From assembly GCA_033721235.1 (NCBI GenBank), contig JAWWAY010000011.1, positions 1 through 64,000 on the forward strand: DNA of 64,000 nucleotides. Reading direction: 5' to 3'. Below, piece after piece: positions 52,622 to 58,975 of the stretch. The position numbers and the translations under genes are program-made. Under the pieces are notes generated by a model. That model saw nothing but the letters and a program-made list of their open reading frames with translations. It was not told the origin of the DNA and ran no database searches. This stretch comes from UBA5078 sp033721235 (GTDB lineage Bacteria > Pseudomonadota > Gammaproteobacteria > Pseudomonadales > Pseudohongiellaceae). Each line of letters opens with the position of its first letter. Position 1 is the stretch's first letter.

Positions 52622-53284
52622 TTAGGCAATTTTACTCAACATGTTTGGTAGCTCTTCGATGCTCATAATTACACCATCACAGAATGCAGGCTCCGGAAAA
52701 TGCTCGTTCTTAAGCCAAACAGCCCTCATTCCTAGTAACTTGGCAGGTTCTATGTCCGCTTCTGGGTTATCTCCCACGAACACTGCCTCAGACGGTGATA
52801 CAGATAACTCGCGAAGACAAGTCATGAAAATTGCGTGATCCGGCTTCTTACATCCGACTGACTCAGAGATGCAAATGGAAGAGAAGTATTTTGCTATTCC
52901 GCTTGCTTCAATTTTGGCCGTTTGCCCTTTTGTTCTTCCGTTGCTAACCAAGCCAATGCGGTAATATTGAGACAGCATGTTCAATGTATCACGAGCACCC
53001 GCAAACAGAACGGGCTCTTTTCCATAATGATCTTTGAAATCTTCAAAAATTTCAGTGACCAAGCGACTACTCGAAAAACCCAGATCAATACAAGCCGATG
53101 TAAATGCCGTAAGCTTATCAGCGTAACCGTTTTGTTGATACCTAAGACAAGCCTCCGTATATTCTTCGTCGGTGCAACTATGCAGATCTGTGAAACGCAG
53201 GTGTTGGCCCAACAGAAATCGTCGCATTGTTTCCGTGCGGTCAATAAGCGTCTCATCTAAATCAAACAGTACAGCTCGAATCAT
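52622..53284 (-). CDS. HAD-family hydrolase, integron cassette gene
   Basis: A 220-residue HAD phosphatase of the YjjG/GPH type: motif I LFDLDETLID, motif II GLVSNGRTK, Lys in CKKPDHAIF, and motif IV FVGDNPEADIEPA. It probably dephosphorylates a small metabolite or nucleotide. The start lies eight bases after the attC1 R' box (GTTAGGC), and its stop lies within GCCTAAC, an R''-type heptamer (52621-52627). That is the layout of a cassette gene, though the rest of its own attC is not recognisable. Confidence 0.85.
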   Translation of the reverse strand: MIRAVLFDLDETLIDRTETMRRFLLGQHLRFTDLHSCTDEEYTEACLRYQQNGYADKLTAFTSACIDLGFSSSRLVTEIFEDFKDHYGKEPVLFAGARDTLNMLSQYYRIGLVSNGRTKGQTAKIEASGIAKYFSSICISESVGCKKPDHAIFMTCLRELSVSPSEAVFVGDNPEADIEPAKLLGMRAVWLKNEHFPEPAFCDGVIMSIEELPNMLSKIA

Positions 53285-53291
53285 AGGGATT

Positions 53292-53344
53292 GCCTAACGC
53301 CGCGCTCTGCGGAAAATTTGTCCGACAGCAGCGCTTTCTTAAGT
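53292..53344 (-). other. Integron attC site 1 (shortened)
   Basis: On the minus strand: R'' ACTTAAG (53344-53338), AAAGCGCTGCTGTCGGA, TCCGCAGAGCGCGGC, then R' GTTAGGC (53298-53292), which fits GTTRRRY. The arms are nearly the same as in attC2 and attC3, but about 19 central bases are missing and R'' has lost its final C. It lies four bases after the SLATT-like gene stop and just before the HAD start. Confidence 0.78.
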
Positions 53345-53348
53345 GATT

Positions 53349-53792
53349 TCACCCCAACGCTATCCACTTAGTGACGCCAATTAAGACACCAAGAGAAATG
53401 TAGAACCCCCAAACTGAAAAGGATTTGGCGGCTTCGAATTGTAGTTTCGACATATTACCAACGGGCATGACAGAGTAAAGGTCTTGCTCGGTAAGGCTTC
53501 CAGCTCGTAGCTTGGAAACAAACTGGTTATATGAATTACGAAAGCCCTTTTCTAGAGCCAAGTAATAAGCGTCAAGAGCCAAAAATACAAGGGTTGGTAA
53601 AAGTGCAATCCAAGCATAATCAGGCTTGCCTTTATCAGCTATTATCACAAGGACAGCAGCTACTAAGGTCACGCACCATGCTTTGCAATTGGTGCTATTT
53701 GTTGACATTCGCTGAATGACGTTTTGGATTATTCCAAGATGCGTTTGAATCGAGGCTGCTTCGGGGTCGATTTGGAGCGGATTTTCACTCAT
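53349..53792 (-). CDS. SLATT-like small membrane protein, third gene of TIR cassette
   Basis: A 147-residue protein with an N-terminal helix (HLGIIQNVIQRMSTNSTNCK), membrane segments at about 38-53, 60-79 and 124-145, and a cytoplasmic helix between (ALEKGFRNSYNQFVSKLRAG). This organisation resembles SLATT-type membrane effectors that accompany TIR and nucleotide-sensing proteins and are thought to form pores or disrupt the membrane. The assignment rests on layout and neighbours, not on a profile. It starts two bases after the TIR-2 stop, so the unit TIR-1/TIR-2/membrane protein is co-translated. Its stop is followed directly by attC1. Confidence 0.72.
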   Translation of the reverse strand: MSENPLQIDPEAASIQTHLGIIQNVIQRMSTNSTNCKAWCVTLVAAVLVIIADKGKPDYAWIALLPTLVFLALDAYYLALEKGFRNSYNQFVSKLRAGSLTEQDLYSVMPVGNMSKLQFEAAKSFSVWGFYISLGVLIGVTKWIALG

Positions 53793-53794
53793 AT

Positions 53795-54475
53795 TTAGTT
53801 CCGTTTGTTCTTAATAGCGTGGTCAATCCAGTCAGAAATATTTGCAGCGATATCCCGATAGGCTCGTGATGGATCAGGATCGTAACACGGCACCACGGAT
53901 GACAGCTTGCGCCCATCATTAAAAGTGAGTTCATCAAAGGGGTTGGCGCCTTTTCGGCACGTGCCATCTCTTGCGCATCTAATATTATGTATGTGGATCC
54001 CGATAATAGCTTTACCTTGGTTCCAAGCCCTCTCTATCTCGTATTTTACCCACGGACGTGAGGCAGTCTCTGAACCAACAAGAACAATCACACACCTTTT
54101 ATACTTCATGTTTTGATCGATCCAGTTTTGCACAGCGGTCTTACCACTCCTTTTGATCCGCTCCCACTCATTTGCACTTACTTCGGAGTTCCCTTCAATT
54201 GCTCCAATGTTTCGTATTTGCTGAACACGCATAACATCATTAGCGAAATGAAAGCTGTAGAAAACGGGAATTTTCGCCACTTTTTTCTCCTTACTATTCA
54301 GTGTCAGTGCACCGCCAATTACACCGCCAGCCAGTAAACCACCTATGCCGGGCACCAATACATTGCCCAAAAGCGCGCCGGCTGCCGGCCAGAAAACTTG
54401 CTCCACTCTAAATTGGCCAACTCGTTTTTTTGGCGCCTTCAATTTTATTGGGCGTTGGCTTTTGCTATGTGCCAT
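53795..54475 (-). CDS. TIR-like (ThsB/DUF1863-type) protein
   Basis: A 226-residue protein. The basic N-terminus is followed by a Gly-rich hydrophobic stretch at 28-58 (PAAGALLGNVLVPGIGG, a possible membrane hairpin). The TIR-like domain then starts with VFYSFHFANDVMRVQQIRN and has GKTAVQNWIDQNM, VIVLVGSETASRPWVKYEIE (putative catalytic E146) and IIGIHIHNIRC. These are the hallmarks of the MTH538/ThsB TIR-like family, whose Thoeris members make cyclic ADP-ribose-type signals from NAD+ on infection. Here no ThsA effector follows; a membrane protein does. Confidence 0.86.
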   Translation of the reverse strand: MAHSKSQRPIKLKAPKKRVGQFRVEQVFWPAAGALLGNVLVPGIGGLLAGGVIGGALTLNSKEKKVAKIPVFYSFHFANDVMRVQQIRNIGAIEGNSEVSANEWERIKRSGKTAVQNWIDQNMKYKRCVIVLVGSETASRPWVKYEIERAWNQGKAIIGIHIHNIRCARDGTCRKGANPFDELTFNDGRKLSSVVPCYDPDPSRAYRDIAANISDWIDHAIKNKRN

Positions 54476-54506
54476 CGAAAACCTATTGGAAATCTACATA
54501 TTGCCA

Positions 54507-55034
54507 CTAGAGATTGCTAATCCAAGCTCCTGAATTTGATCCAGCATCAAAAGCTGCGTAGCCAGACCTGCCGGTTTGTTTATCAGTTCCTTCATCAATC
54601 TTCTTGTACAACTGAAGATATTCGTTCCCGTACCAATTCCCAGAGTCATCTTCGGTAGGAATAATTAATATTTTTCCATATCCTTTTTGGGAATCGGCAT
54701 ACCCGATCTCCCAAGGACACCAACGTGATTGAGTGGAATTGCTTGTGGCCAAAAACAGAAACCAATCTGTTGATGTTATTTTTGACTTAATCTTACTTGC
54801 CGTCTCCTTATTGGGCGAACTTGGCATTTCATTGTCTTCCCAGTCTATGTACAGATCCCACCCGTTCTCTTTCAGCAGGACTTGAAGCCCTTTCGCCAGC
54901 TCTTGATCCTTATGGCTATGACAAAGAAATGCTGTTTGTTTATTCTTCAACAATGCTTCATTCAAAGACTTAGCAACGACAACACTTTCTGATCTTCCCG
55001 CCGCTGACCTTAGATTTCTTGTTTTAATCGCCAA
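54507..55034 (-). CDS. TIR-domain protein, first gene of TIR cassette
   Basis: A 175-residue protein that is mostly one TIR domain: TAFLCHSHKDQELAKGLQVL (box 1), GWDLYIDWEDNEMP, and the S-x-W-C-x-x-E motif S103-R-W-C-P-W-E109, where the Glu is the NADase catalytic residue in other TIRs. The C-terminus holds DDSGNWYGNEYLQLYKKID. The start is TTG with CTGGAG upstream. The gene begins 34 bases after the attC2 R' box and is followed at 31 bases by TIR-2. Two different TIR types plus a membrane protein in one cassette suggest a defence module. Confidence 0.86.
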   Translation of the reverse strand: MAIKTRNLRSAAGRSESVVVAKSLNEALLKNKQTAFLCHSHKDQELAKGLQVLLKENGWDLYIDWEDNEMPSSPNKETASKIKSKITSTDWFLFLATSNSTQSRWCPWEIGYADSQKGYGKILIIPTEDDSGNWYGNEYLQLYKKIDEGTDKQTGRSGYAAFDAGSNSGAWISNL

Positions 55035-55067
55035 TTTTTACTCCAGTTTCAATTTTCAAGCCAAGGC

Positions 55068-55139
55068 ACTTAACGCCGCGCTCTGCGGCAAGTTTGAAGC
55101 GCAGCGAAAAACTTGTCCGATAGCAGCGCTTTGTTAGCT
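55068..55139 (-). other. Integron attC site 2
   Basis: 72 bases. On the minus strand it opens with R'' AGCTAAC one base after the nuclease-like gene stop. It has complementary arms AAAGCGCTGCTATCGG and CCGCAGAGCGCGGC, and closes with R' GTTAAGT, a perfect GTTRRRY. Closely similar to attC3. Confidence 0.85.
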
Positions 55140-55140
55140 T

Positions 55141-56367
55141 TTACCTTGGTATGTGGTAGAGCATAACTGCCAGTTTTACCAATCTGTTTCTATCACCATC
55201 AAGATGAAACTCGTAGTTAAACCAAGTTTCATCCTTTTCATCAACGCACTTGAGAAAATTGGAGTGTTTTGGAGATGCCTCTTTAGCAGTTTCAACCACG
55301 CTGCTAAACTCTTTGTTCGGCACAAACATAATCACCGCAGCCTTTGAATCCCTCCAGGTAAGATAACCTAAAAGCTGACTTATTGTGGCTAGGAAGCTTT
55401 TCTCACCTTTCCAGAATTTGCATTCACCAATAAATACATTTGAGCCTTCATGCCTAAGCAATATGTCGGTCTTACCAGTTTTATTAAATGTTTCTCCAGT
55501 TGCAGAACCTTCAAAATTTGGCTCTAACATCATTAAAAAGTGATCTCTAAGATGCTCTTCTTCTTTGCCTGCGTACAGGCTAGGCAACCGCTCAAATTCC
55601 TTTCCTACATCGTGGATTAATTTCAATATGTCGATATATGTAGACTGATCAAGACTTGGCTCAGGTGAAAAGCCCGCCTCCTTTATGCTTGGCTTATTTA
55701 AAATAGGTTTCTTTCGCTTCTGAGGCGCAGGAATAGAGAATGTTGCTGGTGCCGCACTAGATTTCTTTATTGGAACACCTAACGATGCTAACACCCCAGA
55801 GCTCTTTTGAATTCTCGTTTTTCGCATGATAAATGCATTACGAACATGTTGCTCCAGGCTAGCGTTCGCTCTTTCCACCTCAGCTTTCACGTTTTCATAT
55901 TGCTGCAAAATACTTCTGATGTTCTCGTCCTTTCTACGAACTATCTCATCCGCATCATCCCTGAAGTTGATTATTTCAAAGCAAAACTCATCTCGACTAA
56001 CCTCTATCTCCATAGTCCACAAAATTCTAGAACTGGGCACGCAGTGTAGTAATTGAATATTGCCACTTATCGGAACATGAAATTTAATTACATCCTTTTT
56101 ATAGGATTTTCCTGAGTACACGTTGAAATCGGGGGGAAAGCGCTCGGCCGGTATCATTTGTTCGCTTGAAGAAGCGTAAATCTCATCTACGTGAATTTCT
56201 AGATTTTCGACTGTCGCCTCTGATACTTTATGGGCGACATAGTCATCTTCGTTGACATTTAGAATGTAGTCATCCTTTTCGGATTCAATAGAGTGAGCAA
56301 TATTCGCTTTGCTTGCCTCGAGAAAGTCCCGCAGCTCTCTTTCTCCGAAAACTCTACTTCTTCTCAT
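55141..56367 (-). CDS. PD-(D/E)XK-like nuclease candidate, integron cassette gene
   Basis: A 408-residue protein in its own cassette. The last 150 residues look like a restriction-type fold: G298-K-T-D301-I-L-L-R, then F-I-G-E315-C-K317-F-W and a following QLLGYLTWRDSKAAVIMFV helix-strand, i.e. D...E-x-K. Before it are a coiled region (ENIRSILQQYENVKAEVERA) and a Pro/Lys-rich linker, and an N-terminal domain with VPISGNIQLLHCVPSS of unknown fold. Single-gene nucleases of this kind (Shedu and others) act against phage; the specific family is not certain. The start is ATG 56367, 22 bases after the attC3 R' box. Confidence 0.78.
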   Translation of the reverse strand: MRRSRVFGERELRDFLEASKANIAHSIESEKDDYILNVNEDDYVAHKVSEATVENLEIHVDEIYASSSEQMIPAERFPPDFNVYSGKSYKKDVIKFHVPISGNIQLLHCVPSSRILWTMEIEVSRDEFCFEIINFRDDADEIVRRKDENIRSILQQYENVKAEVERANASLEQHVRNAFIMRKTRIQKSSGVLASLGVPIKKSSAAPATFSIPAPQKRKKPILNKPSIKEAGFSPEPSLDQSTYIDILKLIHDVGKEFERLPSLYAGKEEEHLRDHFLMMLEPNFEGSATGETFNKTGKTDILLRHEGSNVFIGECKFWKGEKSFLATISQLLGYLTWRDSKAAVIMFVPNKEFSSVVETAKEASPKHSNFLKCVDEKDETWFNYEFHLDGDRNRLVKLAVMLYHIPR

Positions 56368-56388
56368 ATTTGCCTAAATCTCCATAAA

Positions 56389-56460
56389 AGCTAACGCCGC
56401 GCTCTGCGGAAAACTTGAAGCGTAGCGTAAAGTTTTTCCGACAGCAGCGCTTTGTTAGCC
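56389..56460 (-). other. Integron attC site 3
   Basis: 72 bases. Minus strand R'' GGCTAAC contains the TAA stop of the RelA/SpoT-like gene. Complementary arms AAAGCGCTGCTGTCGG and CCGCAGAGCGCGGC follow, with R' GTTAGCT at the end. It matches attC2 over most of its length. Confidence 0.84.
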
Positions 56461-57525
56461 ATTTTCTGCCAGCCATGCTTCAAACGTTTCGGTTGATTGG
56501 TTGGTCAGCAATTTAGAAAACGCTTCCTTATTACCGTTATATAGGCAGTGCCTAATAATTGTATAAGGATTCAACTTATCATTTGGGTACTCATTTTCGA
56601 AAAACTCCTTATATCGCTTTACTAGCGAGATGTTCTCTCGCATATAGAAATTGAATTTTCCGCGAGTTATATCCGGTTTCAGAGACACAATTTCTTCGGT
56701 AAATCCGTCCACCTTATGGGGCTCGAACTCAAAACCGTTAAAAAAGTGCTGCGCTATCTTCAAAAAGCTGAACGCGTTTAAAGGGGAAATTGTAAACCTA
56801 GGTGCTTCTTCACCCGATTCAACTTGATCGGTTTCCTGAGTGATTTGTTCTTGAGGGACGTCTTCTGCCCTTATACTTTCTTCTGTGGCATTTCGGATTT
56901 CTCTGAACTCCCTATCTGCCACCTCAAATAGCGCGGCTAGAGAGTTAATTCGTCTTTTAAGGTAATTCGGTATAGATTTTTTGTACTTAATCTTGTGATC
57001 AAGAACGCTCCATGAGTCCTGTATTATCGTCCGTATTTGAACCTCAAACTGGAAATCTGTGAACTTCGAATATTCAGGAAGCCCCCTTCTTTGTTCATTT
57101 AATTTCAGATCCAAATGGAGACCTTTATAGCCGAAAGAGTTTTCGGTATTTTCAATCTGTGAAATCTTGTCAGTTATATCAATAACATCAAAATGCTCGC
57201 ACAAAAGATCTTTAATTTTGACTATATCATCCTCATAGAGGCAAACTACCCGCAAGCCTATTAGGTCGGTGATGTGATCTATAATCTGATATTCTTCGCC
57301 TTCTGATTCAAGATCTGTTCGATATTTTCTGCTGAATTTCTTTACGCATTCGTCCCTATCTTTTACTCGGCCTTCAATTTTTGACAAAGCAATATCGCTG
57401 GAGCTTCTGATTAGGGAATTCACTAGAGTGATGAATGAACCCTTTGCGCCATCCAGTAGCCCACTATTTTCGTTGTAGTAATCTCGGAAAATTGTCTTTT
57501 CCGTCTCAAAATCCAAAGATGGCAT
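56455..57525 (-). CDS. RelA/SpoT-type nucleotide synthetase, integron cassette gene
   Basis: A 356-residue protein from ATG 57525, with GGGAG six bases upstream. The RelA/SpoT synthetase domain occupies about 35-200: GRVKDRDECVKKF (pyrophosphate-donor site), DLIGLRVVCLYEDDI, GYKGLH (132-137) and E161-V-Q-I-R165-T. There is no HD hydrolase, TGS or ACT domain. The C-terminal 150 residues (FLKIAQHFFNGFEFEPHK, then LVKRYKEFFENEYPND) are unassigned. Members of this group include housekeeping alarmone synthetases and toxic or anti-phage enzymes that pyrophosphorylate nucleotides or tRNA ends. The cassette location favours the latter as inference. A longer reading to 57756 would run through repeat B and is not favoured. 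Confidence 0.86.
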   Translation of the reverse strand: MPSLDFETEKTIFRDYYNENSGLLDGAKGSFITLVNSLIRSSSDIALSKIEGRVKDRDECVKKFSRKYRTDLESEGEEYQIIDHITDLIGLRVVCLYEDDIVKIKDLLCEHFDVIDITDKISQIENTENSFGYKGLHLDLKLNEQRRGLPEYSKFTDFQFEVQIRTIIQDSWSVLDHKIKYKKSIPNYLKRRINSLAALFEVADREFREIRNATEESIRAEDVPQEQITQETDQVESGEEAPRFTISPLNAFSFLKIAQHFFNGFEFEPHKVDGFTEEIVSLKPDITRGKFNFYMRENISLVKRYKEFFENEYPNDKLNPYTIIRHCLYNGNKEAFSKLLTNQSTETFEAWLAENG

Positions 57526-57545
57526 GTATTCTCCCTGAAGGATGG

Positions 57546-57698
57546 CTAACAGTCCGATAAGGAGGCCAGCGGCCTCCCTATCAGGATTATGAGGCGGCCT
57601 TTTAATCCGCCCATCGAATATGGGGTTGTCTGTAACTGCTTGAACATCCAAACAATTTCCTTTTGCATTGGTTAAGCATTTTTTGGGAAAAAGGCCAG
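57546..57698. repeat. Repeat B, ~150-bp diverged direct repeat (right copy); possible long attC
   Basis: It aligns with 50057-50208. Its left end on the minus strand is GTTAGCC (57550-57544), an R'-like box 18 bases before the RelA/SpoT-like ATG, and GCTTAAC (57677-57671) near the other end fits R''. The arms next to these boxes pair only partly, so a 134-base attC is possible but unproven. It also contains palindromes GGAGGCC/GGCCTCC and GGATTA/TAATCC. Confidence 0.6.
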
Positions 57699-57798
57699 CG
57701 GCCTTATAACACGATTTACTAACTATACTTTTAACTTGACGGGATTCCCAGCACATTTTTACGACGCAATAACGGCTCGCGAACCTTTAAGCCAAGCA

Positions 57799-58971
57799 TC
57801 AATAGCTAACCTTAACCCCCTCCTCAATCAAATTCGACGGATACAACACCACCTGCTCCCCCTCGCTTAAGCCATAACTCACTCGTGCGAAGTTGCGATT
57901 ACGATCGCCAATGGATATCTGCCTTAGCGCTACACGATCATCCTCCACGACGTACACGGCCCAGCCCTCTGGGTCTTGGAATAGCGCGCTGGTGGGCACA
58001 AGCAACACACGGTCGAAGTCGAGGATGTTGACTGCCACTTCCACTCTGTAGCCTGCGCCTAGGTTTTGGGGTGAGTTAAGTAGATCGATGATGACGTTGA
58101 CGCGTTGTTCTTCTACGCCAAGGGCGGAGATCTTGGTGAAGGCTTGGGGTTCTATATAGCGCACCACGCCCTCGACTGGCACATCGCCGCCCCAGCCGTT
58201 GATGCTGACTTGGTCGCCGGTGTCTACGCGCACGGCGTCTTGGGTGAGCAGGTCGACGACGACTTCTAGGATGTCTTGATTGCTGATTTCGAATAGCGGC
58301 GTGCCCGCTAGGATGACGCGCTCGCTCTCTTCCATCACTCTTAATACTGTGCCATTAACCGGCGCGGTGATCTCTTGTATCTCGCTGTTCTCGGCATCCA
58401 CTTGGATGTTGCTGCCGCGCAGGCGTGAGCGGACGCTCTCGACGTCTGCCGTGGCGGCTTCTACTGCGGCCTGGCCGCTGGTGACACGCGCCTGGGTGGC
58501 CACTACTGCTTGGCGATAGGACTCCACCTCCTCTTGGCTGATGAGCCTGTTTTGTAGCAGTTCTTCGCGGCGCTCTAACTCTCGTCTTGTGGCCGATAGT
58601 GCGCCCTGTGCCTCTTCTAATAGCGCCTGTTCTGCACGTAGCCTGGCCTCGGCGGATAATAGGTTGGCGCTCTCTACCGCTACGGTGCGATTGTCCTGTG
58701 GGGTTAGCGCCACGCGGGCAACGACTTGGCCTTGGGTGACGCTATCGCCTTCGTTGAGGTAGGAGCGCAGTAGTCGGCCAGAGATGGGGCTGGCGACGAT
58801 ATAGGGGTCGCGCGCTCGGGTTCTGCCCTCGTCCTCCACCGTGACCACAAAGCGTCCCTCTGTGATTGTCGCAACCTCGACAGGCACGGGAGCGGGCTGC
58901 ATTAATACAGCAATTAGTGCTATCAAACCGATCACCAGCACTGCCGCGATCGCCTTGGTCCATATCTTCAT
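57799..58971 (-). CDS. Membrane fusion protein of an ABC exporter (HlyD/MacA-like)
   Basis: A 390-residue protein with one N-terminal membrane anchor (AIAAVLVIGLIALIAVLM), a lipoyl half-motif (ASPISGRLLRSYLNEGDSVT), a long coiled-coil hairpin rich in Glu/Arg (SAEARLRAEQALLEEAQGAL) and a C-terminal beta-barrel (INGWGGDVPVEGVVRYIEPQ). It bridges the inner-membrane exporter to an outer-membrane channel. It is the last gene of a three-gene operon; its GGAG lies in the permease's final codons. Confidence 0.9.
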   Translation of the reverse strand: MKIWTKAIAAVLVIGLIALIAVLMQPAPVPVEVATITEGRFVVTVEDEGRTRARDPYIVASPISGRLLRSYLNEGDSVTQGQVVARVALTPQDNRTVAVESANLLSAEARLRAEQALLEEAQGALSATRRELERREELLQNRLISQEEVESYRQAVVATQARVTSGQAAVEAATADVESVRSRLRGSNIQVDAENSEIQEITAPVNGTVLRVMEESERVILAGTPLFEISNQDILEVVVDLLTQDAVRVDTGDQVSINGWGGDVPVEGVVRYIEPQAFTKISALGVEEQRVNVIIDLLNSPQNLGAGYRVEVAVNILDFDRVLLVPTSALFQDPEGWAVYVVEDDRVALRQISIGDRNRNFARVSYGLSEGEQVVLYPSNLIEEGVKVSY

Positions 58972-58975
58972 TGTT

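Noticed and set aside
53795..55034. A classical Thoeris system
   Set aside because: A ThsB-like TIR is present but no ThsA (SIR2/Macro-SLOG) effector, and there is a second TIR and a membrane protein instead.
57526..57756. N-terminal extension of the RelA/SpoT-like gene to 57756
   Set aside because: It runs through repeat B and the attC-like end; the strong ribosome site and protein-like sequence begin at ATG 57525.
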